Positions 33,890 through 45,799 of a stretch of DNA of 64,000 nucleotides are shown in pieces (positions within the stretch are counted from its first letter, which is position 1; every line of letters begins with the position of its first letter). The notes beneath the pieces are model-generated. The model was not told the origin of the DNA. It saw only the letters and a list, made by a program, of their open reading frames with translations, and did not search any database. The position numbers were made by a program, and so were the translations under genes. The stretch comes from Talpa occidentalis (lineage: Eukaryota > Chordata > Mammalia > Eulipotyphla > Talpidae). Where the stretch lies: NCBI RefSeq assembly GCF_014898055.3, contig NW_023601322.1:72134740-72198739 (forward strand), read 5' to 3'.

Positions 33890-34350
33890 TCCTCTCGCTC
33901 CTGCTCTCTGGCCTCCAGCTGTTCCTGGGACACACCATGTATTCTCACCTTAGGGTCTCTTTGTTCTGTCTGGAAAACCCCTGCCCTTGTCTCCATGGAC
34001 AACTTTCTCGCCTCCTTCAGATCTCCTCAAATCCTAGCCTCTCGTGAGATGTGCCGTGTCCACCCCAGTGTTTCCCAAACCTCTGGGCCTGCACTGTTTC
34101 CCCCTCGCTCTACAGCACTCACCACCTTCCAAAATACCTCTCCGTTTACGTATTTATTGTCCTTGTCCTGGATTCCTGTTCCTTCCTCCCCTTCTCCCCA
34201 TCCCGTCTCTCTCTCCTAGAATGTCAGCTCCTCAAAGACAGAGGTTTTTGTCTATTTTACTCAGTGATACATCCCCTAGTTCCTAAAACAATGCCTGGCA
34301 GAAAGCAGGAATTCAATTATTCGCTGGATGAAAAATGAATGAATCAATGA
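33890..34350 (+). mobile_element. L2 3' end
   Basis: 'agaatgtcagctcctcaaag', 'cagaggtttttgtctatttt', 'acaatgcctggcagaaagca' and a final 'gaatgaatcaatgaatg' are the characteristic L2 3' UTR order. Confidence 0.88.
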
Positions 34351-35685
34351 ATGAACAAATGCACAGCATCCTCGACTGTCTCACTGACGAAAGTCACTGT
34401 CCTCTGATCAGTCCTCTGTCATCTCCCACTCCTAAGACTTGTCAGGTGCCCCATCATCTCGGAAAAGGGGGTAAACTTCCTTAGCCGGACCCTCGAACCT
34501 CTATGCATTCCGGTCCCCGCCCACCGCTCCAGACCCATATCTCAGCCTTTCATGCCAAAGAGCCCCATCACTCTGCACCTACCCGTTTTGCCATTTTGCA
34601 GCCTTCCATCTGTTTCTCTCTGGGAGACCCCACTTGGTTCAGTTTGCCTTCCGGCCCCTGGCATCTAGCTCTGGCTCCAGCCTGGGGCCCAGCTAGTGCC
34701 TAGGGACTGCTCAGAAGATGAACAAAACAAGCAAATGAACTAATGGATGGACTGGGGGAAGCCAGCCAGGCCGCCATGCAGGCAGCAGGCTCACTGACAC
34801 CAGGCACACGCCCCGGGTGGGGCCAGTCACCCTGGCTCCCGACTGAGCATTTCACTGGGGACCCACAGAAGCTAGTTCTCAGTTTGAAGAGATAATCCAG
34901 CTAATAACAGGATTAGTTCAGGCACATCCCCTAAACCATACGCTTGAAACCTCTACCTGAGCAAACGTTTGGCTGGCCTCTGCCAGGATCTCTACCCTCA
35001 CCAACCACAGGTCCTTCCCCATCATACACAGCACCGCAGCTCTGCCAAGTCACCCATGGGGCCAGAGGTGGGGCTCGGAGATGAGCAGCCTGATGTGGGA
35101 GGCCCCGGTGTCCCCAGTGCCACAGTCCCCACTGCACAGCCCTGCCAACTTCCACTCCTATGACACCACCTGCTCTTCCCTGTGCCAAGAAAAGTGATTA
35201 TGCAGGCAAGGCAGGAAAGGAGACCCCAAGAGGGCAAACACCAGTGGCTCTCAACTGACAAGTGACATGTGGTGGCACCTGGGGAAGCAGCTCCAGAACT
35301 GTGCCAAGCCCACAGGGGATAGAGGTGCTGCAATGGCATCTCAGAGGCCAGTACCCAAAGGCTGTGTCCCAAAGGGCACCAGGTATGAAGCTTCTAGCTT
35401 CTGCAACCTCACACATATCCCAATCTCTTAGCAGCCCCCTTAAAATCATGAATTGACTACAGAAGACCCCAAGTCCAGGAGAGAGCTGTGTGGGAGCTGC
35501 AGAAAGGGCTTGCAGGGATGGTACTGGCCAATGGCCACAAGGCAGAAGCAACTGAAATGGTCAAGGTTGGAACCTGGGTCAGAGGGAAGTAGCCACAAAA
35601 GCAAGTCCAGAAAGTGTGATGAGCCAAGACTGCCCAACCCCAGACTCCTGTTACTGTCCTAATTCTGAACAATAAGACTTCAGAG
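34351..35685. other. Single-copy non-coding DNA
   Basis: No repeat or exon recognised; short overlapping frames only. Confidence 0.45.
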
Positions 35686-35689
35686 CACT

Positions 35690-35870
35690 CATCAGAGCCC
35701 TTCAGAGCTGCTACAGTACAGCAGCTCCTACACTGTACAGCCCCATGAAATCATTCAAATTCATATGATCACTAACAAAAATTAAACATTTAGTTCCTCA
35801 GTTGTACTAGCTACATTTTCAATAAACACTCATGGCTAGTGGCTGCCAGACTGAACAGATAGAACGCAAG
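35690..35870. mobile_element. hAT-like non-autonomous DNA transposon remnant
   Basis: 'tttagttcctcagttgtact' and 'ctcatggctagtggctgcca' resemble a common mammalian MER-type hAT element with 'gaggaactgaattt' and 'tggctagtggctac' modules. Family name not certain. Confidence 0.5.
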
Positions 35871-36059
35871 AAGCTATCACTGTGAAGAAATGCCCTTCAC
35901 CCTTCCCATAAGCTGCAGCTGATAGGGGCTAGGGAGGATGGATGGGCACCACACCCAATATAGGAATCCGCACGTACACACAGAGCCCATGCTGCGCGGA
36001 CACACTGTATGAATAATAATCTCTTTTGTTTTTTTTTTAACTAAAACTCTAGTTTTGAT

Positions 36060-36332
36060 GGGCCTCCCCGGTGGTGCAGCGGGTTGCACAGCGCTTTGAA
36101 GCTGTCCACAGCCTCTGCAGCACAGGTTTGATTCCTGGTGAGCCAGGGAGATTCCCACATGGCACAGCAGACCTCTCCTGTTGCGCCCGCTGCTCCCCTC
36201 AGCAGTGTGTTTCAGTCCGTCTGCCTGTTCTCTTCCCCGCTCTGTCTCTGGTGAATCCTCTCACCCTCCCATGCCTCTGGCCTGTACCCCAGTTATTGTA
36301 TAAATAAAAAAATAAATCTTTAAAAAAAAAAA
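36060..36332 (+). mobile_element. tRNA-derived SINE, copy 5
   Basis: Starts 'gggcctccccggtggtgca' and ends in 'aaataaatctttaaaaaaa'. The target-site duplication ctctagttttga (36047-36058) / ctctagctttga (36334-36345) has one mismatch. The B box is mutated (ggtttgattcc). Confidence 0.93.
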
Positions 36333-36345
36333 CCTCTAGCTTTGA

Positions 36346-36655
36346 ACTGAGATTCCTGTCCCAAGATGCCTGAATGAGAGCCGGAAATTGATGCCATCGG
36401 ATGGACCAGTGTCAAGATAACCAAGAAGCTGGTGACAAGCTCTGGGGGCTGAACATGAGAGATACCAAAAACATCAACTGTGGTGGGCTGTTTGCTTATG
36501 ACTGACTATCTCTGTGTAACTAGATGAGATGTCAGAATGGTCTCTTCGGGGTGCTATGCCCACTGTTCTCTCAGATCAGGGACCAGCGATCTGAAAAATA
36601 AAAGCATTCGATTTGATTCCTGTCTCTACTTATTGGTTTTTTGGTAGTGACAGGC
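36346..36655 (+). mobile_element. Possible solo LTR of an endogenous retrovirus
   Basis: An 'aataaaag' polyadenylation-type signal (36598-36605) is followed by 'cctgtctctacttattggtt' and 'ggtagtgacaggcagcagaa', an arrangement typical of the R/U5 end of mammalian gammaretrovirus-like LTRs. No internal retroviral genes follow. Family and left boundary are not determined. Confidence 0.4.
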
Positions 36656-37020
36656 AGCAGAACCCAGGCCTATTCCCAGTAACACAGTCATTCCCACAAC
36701 CTGTCACTCCTCACACCACCTCTTGGAAGCCCTCTTAGGTAGCACCAGCTCAGTCCCCACAGCTCATTTCCCCTCAGGGTTGGGAAATGGATTGGCATCC
36801 TTTTTGTTTCTCACTGCCATTTCATAATTGTAATGCTGTCCCCTCACTTCACAGTAAGGAAACAGAAGCCCTAAGAAGAAATTTACTCATCATGAGGAAA
36901 TTCAAAGCCTACCAAAATCACTGAAAGGGCCAGAGAAATGGTCTGTAGGCCATCCCCCAGGAAAGACTTGCAGAACCCCACTAAGCTGATCTGTCCATTT
37001 CAAGGCCAGTGTGGCTGGCA
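36656..37020. other. Non-coding DNA, unassigned
   Basis: Nothing recognised beyond short frames; weak MIR-like words near 36840-36900. Confidence 0.4.
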
Positions 37021-37468
37021 GAGTAATGGTCTTAAACCCTAGACTCTGGGAATATTTTACACTCTGTGCAAAGGGCAATTATGTTAGCAGAGGGAATTAC
37101 AGTTTCAAACTGGCTGACTTTAATTAGGGAGATTACCCTGCATTATCTGGGTGGGCCTAACAATCATAAGAGTCCTTAAATGAAGCAGACAGGCAGAGGT
37201 GTCTACGTCAGAATGGTACAAGGCCTGAAGACACAACCAGCTATTGCTGGCATTGGAGACAGAGGGCCCATGAGCCAAGGAATGTGGCCAGCCTCTACAA
37301 GCTGAAAAAGGTAAGGAAATGGATACTTCCCTTGTGCCTCCAAAAATTAATGAAGACCAACTAAGACCCTGACTTTAACCCTGTGGAACATGTGTCAGAC
37401 TTCTGACCTCCACAACTATCAGCTAATAACTGTGTTGTGGTAACTGCTACAGCCATAGGGAACTAAAA
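37021..37468 (+). mobile_element. ERVL-MaLR LTR (MLT1-like)
   Basis: 'gggagattaccctgcattat', 'ctgggtgggcctaacaatca', 'ccagctattgctggcattg', 'gacttctgacctccacaact' and a terminal 'agggaactaaaacatatatt' are in the order of an MLT1 LTR. No coding capacity. Confidence 0.85.
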
Positions 37469-37576
37469 CATATATTGGTACCAGAAAGGAGCAGAGAGGT
37501 ACAGCTATAACAAATAGAGAAGTGACTCTGGGTTTGAACAGTGGCAGAGACTAGAATTTCAAGGGTGTGATTTTAA

Positions 37577-37649
37577 CCCTTTGCACTCCGAACCATTCTG
37601 GACATTGGCTACCAATGTCCTCTGAGAGGGGACAGCGGAGTGCAAAGGG
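37577..37649. mobile_element. Miniature TTAA-flanked inverted-repeat element (piggyBac-like MITE)
   Basis: A 73-bp element between TTAA copies (37573-37576 and 37650-37653). Its ends are perfect 14-bp inverted repeats, ccctttgcactccg (37577-37590) and its complement at 37636-37649. Counting flanks, 20 bp match perfectly. A second internal hairpin, ggacattgg-cta-ccaatgtcc, lies at about 37600-37620. TTAA target duplication and termini starting CCC are hallmarks of piggyBac elements. It interrupts MaLR internal sequence, so it is younger than that host. It is far too short to encode a transposase. It could be a deleted copy of a known family such as MER85 or MER75, which I could not compare. 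Confidence 0.75.
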
Positions 37650-38167
37650 TTAAAAAGCAGATTGCCTTGAAGTCTTAGTACCCTTCAGTACAAACCAGTA
37701 GAAGTATGGATGGCAATAGTTCTACTATTAAGGACACAGAAGGAATGAGGAACATGGTAAGGACAACCCACGTCACCACAGAGAATATTTGAATGTTGTG
37801 AACAGACTGTTAGTAGAAATATGATGTTAAAGGTGTTGCCAGGGAGAGTTCAGAAGGAAATGAAGAAGTGTGAGTGGAAACTAGAAGATAGACCTTTGTT
37901 AGAGAATAGCAGAAAGCATAATGGAATTGTGGCCTGCATTCTATGGTGAGCAGAACTTGCAAATAAAGAGCTTGGATATTTAGCTGAGGATTCCAAGAAA
38001 AATGTTGGGTGTAATGTCAGGGTTAACCCTGCTACTTAGAGAAAAATGCAGAAGAAAAAAAGGTAAATTGAAGGATGAAGTGGTAAATAAGCAGGAAGTG
38101 GGACCTGATGATTTGCGAAAGTCTCAGCAGATACAAATAGCAAAAGACAATAAGACTAAGAGATTCA

Positions 38168-38448
38168 GGGCCTCCCTGGTGGTGCAGGGGTTAAAGATAC
38201 AGTGCTATCAAGCTATCGCCAGCCATTGCAGCATGAGTTTGATCACTGACCAGCCAGGGAGCTAACCTACATGGCGCAGCAGACCTCTCTTGCCTTGCCC
38301 GCTGCTCCCCTCAGCAGTATGTTTCAGTAGATCTGCCTGTTCTGCTCCCCACTCTCTCTCTGATGAATCCTTCCACCCCCAAACCTCTGGCTTATACCCC
38401 AGTTCTTGCATGCATAAATAAATCAATCTTTTAAAAAGAGAGAGAGAG
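38168..38448 (+). mobile_element. tRNA-derived SINE, copy 6
   Basis: Starts 'gggcctccctggtggtgca' and ends with an A-rich then (GA)n tail. The target-site duplication agagattca is at 38159-38167 and 38449-38457. The GA expansion at the 3' junction probably grew from the duplication itself. Confidence 0.9.
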
Positions 38449-38830
38449 AGAGATTCATTGTCAGAGAAGCATATTTGAAGGTAAACACTAAGACTGTGAC
38501 TAAACAATCTTTTGCTTGTACCTCAGACCAGATCATTCAGTCACACACAAGACTCTTTAAAAAGGTTGACAATGATTCATAGACCCCCCCCCCTTAGCCA
38601 TCTTGAGAGGTGCCAAAATAGAAATAAGATTATCAAGGGAAGACCTGTGGAGACCTACAAGGTTCTTGAGAATGATATACAAACAGAAACACTAATAGAT
38701 TGTACTGAAGGGGACAAAGAAGACAGCAATGGAAGGAGGTTATAGGGCCTCTAAAAGTTTCCAGGCAAGAAGCAGGTTTAAAAATTCTCAACTGCTAACA
38801 CAAGCCACCATTAGTAAAAGATGATTCAGA

Positions 38831-39485
38831 TAGTAGCAACTTGAACCCAGAGGGTAGAATCACAAAAGAAGCCTTGAAACCAAAGGTAGTTTACCCAGCT
38901 GTATTTCAAAACTGCTTGGGACCAACAAATTTTTCTTTTCGTTTTCTCCATTTTCAATCAGAAATATCTATAATTGTTATCCTATGCCTATTCCACCGTT
39001 GTATTTTTGGAGCAAAAAAACTTGTATACTAAATCTCCCAGCTTCATAGATGAAATGGAATTATGCCTAGGGAGAAATATAACCAGCACCTCCCTTGTAT
39101 CTGATTTGATAGGCAATCAAGAAGGTGCCATCACAACTATTGACTTAAGAACACACTGACATAGTTGCAATTCAGGGATATAAAAGTGTTGTTGCTGCCA
39201 CAATTGTCCTTTACCCCTCAAAAACACTAGTTACCAGACACCAGAACTCTGACGGAAAGGTCACTCTGTAGCCATGTTTGCAGTTCCTATGCTTGTTGCC
39301 AAGGCAGGATGAAGAGTCTTATTTCTGCCTCCCCAGCCTTACACAAATGCATCTAACTGGTAGGATCTACTTGCATGGAGACTTCAACTGTAAGGAAATC
39401 CAAGACATATGGGTTTGGTTTTGTTTGCCTTAACAACATTTCTATACAGGAAGGTACACTAGAAGGAACTAGAATGGATGTCTAG
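38831..39485. other. Non-coding DNA, unassigned
   Basis: May include the end of the MaLR internal region. No clear landmarks. Confidence 0.35.
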
Positions 39486-39489
39486 TACC

Positions 39490-39710
39490 AAAACACTTCA
39501 TCCACAGTCATTGATTATGCTAAGTGTCATTTCATTTAGCCCTCAAGGCAACCCAATAAAATAAATACAAGTATTATTCCCAATTTACATGAGAAAATTG
39601 CAACTCAATTAAAAGAGTCATATAAGATCTCATAGCTAGGAAGGAATAGGGATAAAACTCAGGGTCTCTGAATTTAAAGTTCATTTTCTCAATCATTGCA
39701 TGTGCGGTAG
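39490..39710 (-). mobile_element. MIR
   Basis: 'caatttacatgagaaaattg', 'gtcatataagatctcatagc' and 'gggataaaactcagggtctc' follow reverse-complement MIR order. Confidence 0.7.
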
Positions 39711-39829
39711 AGTCATTCACTCCTCAAGGAATCCAAAACATAAGTTATCATGTTCAAAGTATTGGCAAGAAGTTGCACACAAAAAAAAGCTTGATGGACT
39801 AAATGAAGGAAGTCATCACAATCACAGCT

Positions 39830-40090
39830 GGTCTGAATTCATACTACATAACAGGCATTGCTTCACAAGCTGGGGATACTAGTGGTGACCAAAACAGACA
39901 AGGGTCCAGCCCCTGTCTGAATGGACCAGAGAGGTGTAGAGAGGTGTTAGCCAAATAACCATACAAATGCACCCATAAGTACAACCATTGTGAGAGCAAG
40001 TAAGGAAAGATGCTCGCTATGCCAGCAGAAAATATTTTGGGGGATCCAGATCACACAGAAAGTCAGAGAAGGCTGCCTTAGGAAATCGCC
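39830..40090. mobile_element. Ancient mammal-wide repeat, family not resolved
   Basis: 'gctggggatactagtggtga', 'acaagggtccagcccctgtc' and 'gtcagagaaggctgccttag' are characteristic of an old repeat also seen at 59.3 and 63.5 kb. Confidence 0.45.
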
Positions 40091-43000
40091 ATTATACCAA
40101 GAAACTTACTTTCCTAACAGGAGCTATTTAATTTGTATTGAACTCTTACAGAGGATACCTTCTGAATGGAATATTTTGTAATCATCTCAAAAGAACCAAA
40201 AAGCTATTAAAGTGAGGAAATACCAGGCCAATATCTACCCCCAAAAGTGAGGACACAAAAAGGTAAGTATTCAAAGCTACTTTTGCCCTAAGGTCATCTT
40301 CTGAGCCAGAACAAAGAGTTGTAAAGTTGGACTATAGCTGTGTTGAGCCACTAGGATGACAGAGACAAAAGTCAAAGCCTAGGTCCCATTCATGGTGGGA
40401 TGTTAAACTCTCCACATACTGTTAGCTGAGCTTCTAAAGGGCTTCACCAGAAATAAACTAACTCTCTCATGAACCTGCAGCTTATGGTTCAAATAATCTC
40501 ATAATTTAAGGAATCTCAAGTTTGAATTAACCTGTGTACCCCTAAAGTCTAGTAGAAGCAAATCAAAGTCTTCTCTGGAAAAACTGTTCCTAACCTAATT
40601 TTTCAAAATTAATGAGCAGCACACAATCAAAAATAACCAAGCGCATAAGAAAATAAGACCAGACAACTGAATAGATTCACCAAAGTTTCAGATAGCAGAA
40701 TCCTCACATTTTATACAATTATGTTGACAATATACAAAAAAAAAAAAAACTTAATATTAAATGGAAAAATCTCTACCCAGACAAATACTCAAAGAACTGA
40801 AAGACAGACAGGATTCAAGCAGGTAGAAGGGCAAGAGGGGGATGTGAGAGGAAATGCATCCCCAGTGAAGGAGCCAGCAGGCTCCATATTCCATCCCACC
40901 ACCAGGCTTCCCCATGTGACATTGTGGAGTGAGGCCAGCGTGGCTGGAGCTCAGATAACAAGGACCAGCAGCGTATGACCCTAAAGAAGAACAACTGAAA
41001 GGTACCATTGAAGGAATCTTGAAAGATTTTTAGTAGAAGAGGAAATGGACCAACTTGGGTTTTGGAAGATCATTCTAGTCACCTGCTCAGCTCTAAGAGG
41101 ATCTTCTCCCTCTGCTGTCTGGGAACTAACACGACAGTCCTGAAATCCACACCAGGCTGTCACAACTTGCCTCATGAGGAGGAGGAGGGATGGTAACACT
41201 GAGACCCTGAAAGAGGCAGGTACCTTTGTTGAGGAACCCCTTGAGTAACTTAAGTCTGTCTGGTCTTATTTCATCTGAGAAAATAGCATAGAAAAAAACG
41301 TAAGTGCCTGTTAGCATATTCAAGTAGAGGATCCCATTGCCTGATACCTGCTAAGCCCCAATGCCCACACCTGCAGGCAGAATCCCCCAGCACCATGGCC
41401 TTTGGCAGTGGGTTCCCAGTTGACATGGGTCGTGAGGTCTTAGGAGGAAAGGTACCATGTGCATGCGTAGGAGGAGAGGTGTATGTGGAGGAAGAAGTGG
41501 GGTCAACACTTTCATCCTCAATGATGAAGCTCAGCAACGCAATGTAGCTAAGGTTTCAGGGGAGCACTTGCAACCTCCACAAAGTGAGCCATAACCTGTT
41601 AAAGGACAAACATCCTCCCCAGCAGCTCAGGAAGCTCCTCCCTCCCCACTCCAGGTGGGAGGCACTGTGGATACATCATCTGTCCAGAGCCCAGCCACTC
41701 CCACCCATTCATCACCCCCAGGCCGCCAGGCTTTTGTTCCTGCATACCCAATAGCTGCCAACTTGCCCCTCGCCCCGCCCTCCCCTCCCAGAGAATCATG
41801 GACAGGTCATGACCCCATCAGGGACCAAAAACCACCCTGGACCCCTGTTCTGCACCTGCCAGGGAAACCCCTAGGGTGCTGCAGGCAGACCACTATCAAC
41901 CCCAGCACCCCCGGCAGTGGTGGGGCCTTAGAGGCGAAAGTTCATTTCGTCAATCAGCCCATTGTTGGCCTGCCAAGCGCAGGCTCGTCCTCCCCTGGTG
42001 TGTCACTGGGCGCTGTTGACACAGATGTCAACTGTCAAAGGTGCCCTCCTCCCTCCTGGGGCGTCCCGCAGGCCTGGCACAAGGGCCTCTGTCGCAATGC
42101 TCCCCACTGGCCCCTTGCAAGAACCAAGATTGCCACACCTTCGGAATTGCCAAAACTTGACTGGATACTTCATCACGCGCACTGGCTATGGAGGCTGCAG
42201 CTCACAGGGACAGGTATGGCAGATACTTGACTGTTTGCCAGATGACAAATCCCAACTGAGTGAAACCTGCAGACTGCACAGTATCTGCGCTACAGGCTTC
42301 CTCCTGCCTTCCTGACTGAGGAGGCCGGGGTAGCTTCCTGGGGCCCATTTCCAGCATGGAAGGAAAGGTGCCACCTCTCCAAAATCTGCCGGTGTGGGGG
42401 CCTCCCTGGAGACTGACACCAGAGCACTGCTGGACTGCCTTGTCCCCTTGACACCCACCCCAAACGTGTCTGTGGTAAAGGCTACGGAGTAGTGGGCACA
42501 AAGGGGATCGATGCCTGGACCTTCAGTGACCATATCCCTAGCCTTGTCCGTCACTCGTCCCAGGGGCCTTGGAATAGACAACAGCCGTGACAGTCCACAG
42601 GTGGGGAAGACCACACAAGAGTCAGAGCATGATAAGGATGCCCTGGAGTCGCCTAGTGCTGGATCCCAAGGAAAACTGTTACAACTCAAGGGAAAATGCA
42701 TGATACATACACGGGGTATTTCAGTCCATAGGCCACCAATGCTGACTTGATTCTGCTGAACTGTCATGTGTGTGTTCTCCAAAACTGTCCATCAATAATG
42801 GCCAAGCTCGGGGAGAGAAAGAAGGAAAATGGCTGGGGTCCATTCCCAGGGAGCGTCCCATCTAGAGGGCAAAGTACGTTCACATAGATAGACACACAGA
42901 GTAACACGAGGTTGGGTGCATGTCCAATGAATGTGGCATGGGAATCGCAAGGAAGGAGAAGCACCATGCTGAGGTGGACAAGGTAGGCTGGCTGCCAAGG

Positions 43001-45265
43001 GAGTTGGGCCTGTTCCAGTCCAGCCAGGTAGAACCTGGGAGGCAATGACTGAAGACACTGGGAAGTGAGAATGGGCCGAGAGCAGGGTGGGGACATTCAG
43101 CTGCAACCACTGACTAACGGGGGGACCTCTTGGTGTAAGCCACCATCACCACTGCTGCACAGGCAGGGAGACTGCAGCCTTCAAGGAAAAAAGGATTCTT
43201 CCAAGATCAGTAATCCAAGTGGGGCCTGGTGCCCAAGCCTGGACTTCAAGATCAGTTCCCAACAGAGGATGTAACTGATGCCCCGGGCCCTTTCTTGGAT
43301 GTGCTGTTCTGACCAGCTAATGATCCCTTCCCGAGATCAAGCAAGATTTCACCCCTGCAGCCCAGTCCCACAGGGCTGTAGCTGGAGGTTGGGGAGGGGG
43401 CAGGAGCGACGAGCAGGCCGTGTCCTGCCTAGCCCCTGCCAGGCTAGGTGACAGAACAGAGTTTTGGATCTTCCCATTTTGAAACATCTGTAAAATAATG
43501 ATTTTGAAATCTCATTCAATTTTGAAGTTTCTTCAAGGTAAAACCAATTCTGGTTTTGATGAGCTGACACCTAGGGCACTGGCATGGATGGTAAGCAGTC
43601 TCCCCCATCTTCACAACCCTGCCCTGCAGCCTGTCAGCTGGAAGGGCACCGCCCGGTATGGGGCTCTGCCTGGGAGAGAGCAGGCTGTGTGAACGGCCTA
43701 ACAGACAAGACAACTCGCATCCTGCGCTAGCTCACAGTGACATATCAGCATGCAACGCTATTGCAGTCCCAACACCATTATCCTAAAAGTTATTCAAGTG
43801 CCTAGTGCCTCAATTTACCAGTAAAGTCAGCTCATGGCTTTTTCCCTGTGAGGGAGGAATATGGTTTCCACCAGTTGAATAAAGGCATTGCTAGGGAAGG
43901 CCTCTGAGCTCCACAGATTACAGGCCTCAACAATGACCCGGATCTACACATGCATACAAGTGTATGATGGGCCCGGTTCACAAAGAAACTGCAGTGGCTA
44001 GTTCCTCACAGTAGGGAGCAGGTACGGTATGGTGGCAGCTCCCACACACACCACAGGAGGAGGGAGATAGCTGTAGACTGAGGCCACTGACCCCCTGATG
44101 CACATGTACCTTCAGAGGGCATATCCCAGCCCCACCACCTGCAATACCGGGCTGCACTGAGAGCAGTGCCCAGAGGAAGAGGGCAGCTGCACTGGAGAAC
44201 AGTCTAGAAGGCCAGCTTAAGTCAGGATTTCTTCCCCAAGAAATCAGAGGTGAGGGTCTGCATGGGCAAGACAGACAGCGATCTTGTAAGGCTGGCATTA
44301 CCGAGAAGACACCTTGATTGACAGTACATGTCTGTATTTTCCACCCCGATAGAAACTGAACCATTTTCACAGAGCATAACCTACAGCTCTGCCAGCTGTG
44401 CACAAGTCATGATACACATTCTACATACAGTGAGAAATTCCTGCAAGCACCATTCCCTGGCTCAGGCAACCTCTCCAGAGAGCCTCCTGGGCAGCAGGCA
44501 GCGAAGGAGGGCAGCCTCCAGTCCAGAGGGGCAGCAGAGGCCCTTCTCCTGGGAATGGAGCAAATGGAGCACTCTCTTAGACTGGGCCTGCCTCCAGTCC
44601 TCTGGCCCTGCCCACTGTGGCCATAATTCTGAGGCCAAACTGATCGAGATCTGTCAACACTGAGAACATGTCAGGAGACCATGGTTTCCGACCTTGAATT
44701 GGCCATTCAAGCAGCTTCGGCTCTCTGGACTTCAGCTATCCCATCTGTAGAATGGGGATAAAAAGAGCTGCCCTGAGCACCTCCAAGAGCAGATGAACAG
44801 AGGTGATAGCCTTTATCACTCCCTCCTGCAGAGGAAGGGTAGGGGAGCAGAGGGCCAGAGTTGCCTCCTCAGGAAGGGTTCTCAACCATGTCCTCCCCTC
44901 CTATCAGTCCATGGGTGCTCTAAACAGATGTCCCAGCTGGGCCTCTCCCATCAGCACAGCCGTGCTACAGCCCAGGACGAGAGCTGGCCACCCCTCCTGC
45001 CCCAGGCACAGGCAGGAGAATGGCACGCTCAACACCATGATTAATCCTGCTCAACGGCAGTGTCAGCCAGGGTTGGGGTAAAGAGGCAGGTCTCCTCTGT
45101 GACTCACCCGCCAACAAGGTCAGTGCCTACAAGACCAGGGCTGGTCTGACCTGGAGGCGACCCTGAGGCAACCTAGCATCTCTCTCCAATCTCTGTCATG
45201 GCTGCAGTTCTCACCACTAGGGTGAATTTCTTTGGCAGCTGGAGGCTGAAAGCTCAGGAGTTCCT
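40091..45265. other. Mostly single-copy non-coding DNA
   Basis: AT-rich to about 40.8 kb, then GC-richer. Two of the longer frames lie at 41655-42230 (plus, 191 codons) and 42186-42782 (minus, 198 codons). Neither shows a recognisable domain, splice-linked exon or repeat, so they are left uncalled. A plus-strand MIR fragment is likely at 44685-44800 ('tcccatctgtagaatgggga'). Confidence 0.45.
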
Positions 45266-45269
45266 GTAA

Positions 45270-45490
45270 CTTTTGTAATATATGTACCAGTCACAGTTTT
45301 AAATATTCTACATGGATTAGCTAATATAATCCTCGCAATAAACCTGTGAGGTAGGTGTTCTTGCTGTGCCCATTTTACAGATAACAGAGGAGACTTGGGG
45401 AGATAAAGAACCATGACCGAGGGGCAGGATCCAGAAATGGAAGCCAGGCCATCTGACATTAAGTCCATGACCTTAATTGTCACACCTCTG
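45270..45490 (-). mobile_element. MIR
   Basis: 'attagctaatataatcctcg', 'cctgtgaggtaggtgttctt', 'cccattttacagataacaga' and 'ccaggccatctgacattaag' give a long reverse-complement MIR. Confidence 0.85.
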
Positions 45491-45675
45491 CCCAGAGTAT
45501 ACCTGGCTCAGGAAAGGGGTGTATAAACCCATCTCCCAAGTCCAGGAGGAGTTCCACGGTGGCACCTCAGGAAGCCACCAGCAGGGAAGGAAAGAGCAGA
45601 GGGGTAAGAGCCCCCGCCCTCTTTATCAAAGGAGATTTCTCATGCAGAATCTCAATTTTAAAGAGACTGGTTTCA

Positions 45676-45713
45676 CTTTTAAAAATGGATTTTTCAAAAT
45701 CCATTTTCAAAAG
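45676..45713. repeat. Short hairpin, 12-bp perfect core
   Basis: aaaatggatttt (45682-45693) and aaaatccatttt (45696-45707) pair with a 2-nt loop. After one mismatch five further pairs extend the stem. Low complexity, possibly a decayed DNA-transposon centre. Confidence 0.6.
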
Positions 45714-45799
45714 CAGTTCTGAAATTTTCTTCTTTAGGGGATGCCCAGACCACATTTTAGGGGACTTCATTCCTAATGGGACCTTCTGAAGTGGGGGAT

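Larger units (their letters stand above)
37469..38830 (+). mobile_element. ERVL-MaLR internal region (decayed), with two nested insertions
   Basis: Directly after the LTR come 'ttggtaccagaaaggagcag', 'cagctataacaaatagag', then 'gcagattgccttgaagtc', 'cagaaggaaatgaagaag' and 'gtggaaactagaagat', the order seen in MaLR internal sequence. It is interrupted by the TTAA-flanked palindromic element (37577-37649) and by SINE copy 6. No viral protein frame survives, and MaLR internal regions are normally non-coding remnants. The right boundary is approximate. Confidence 0.75.
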
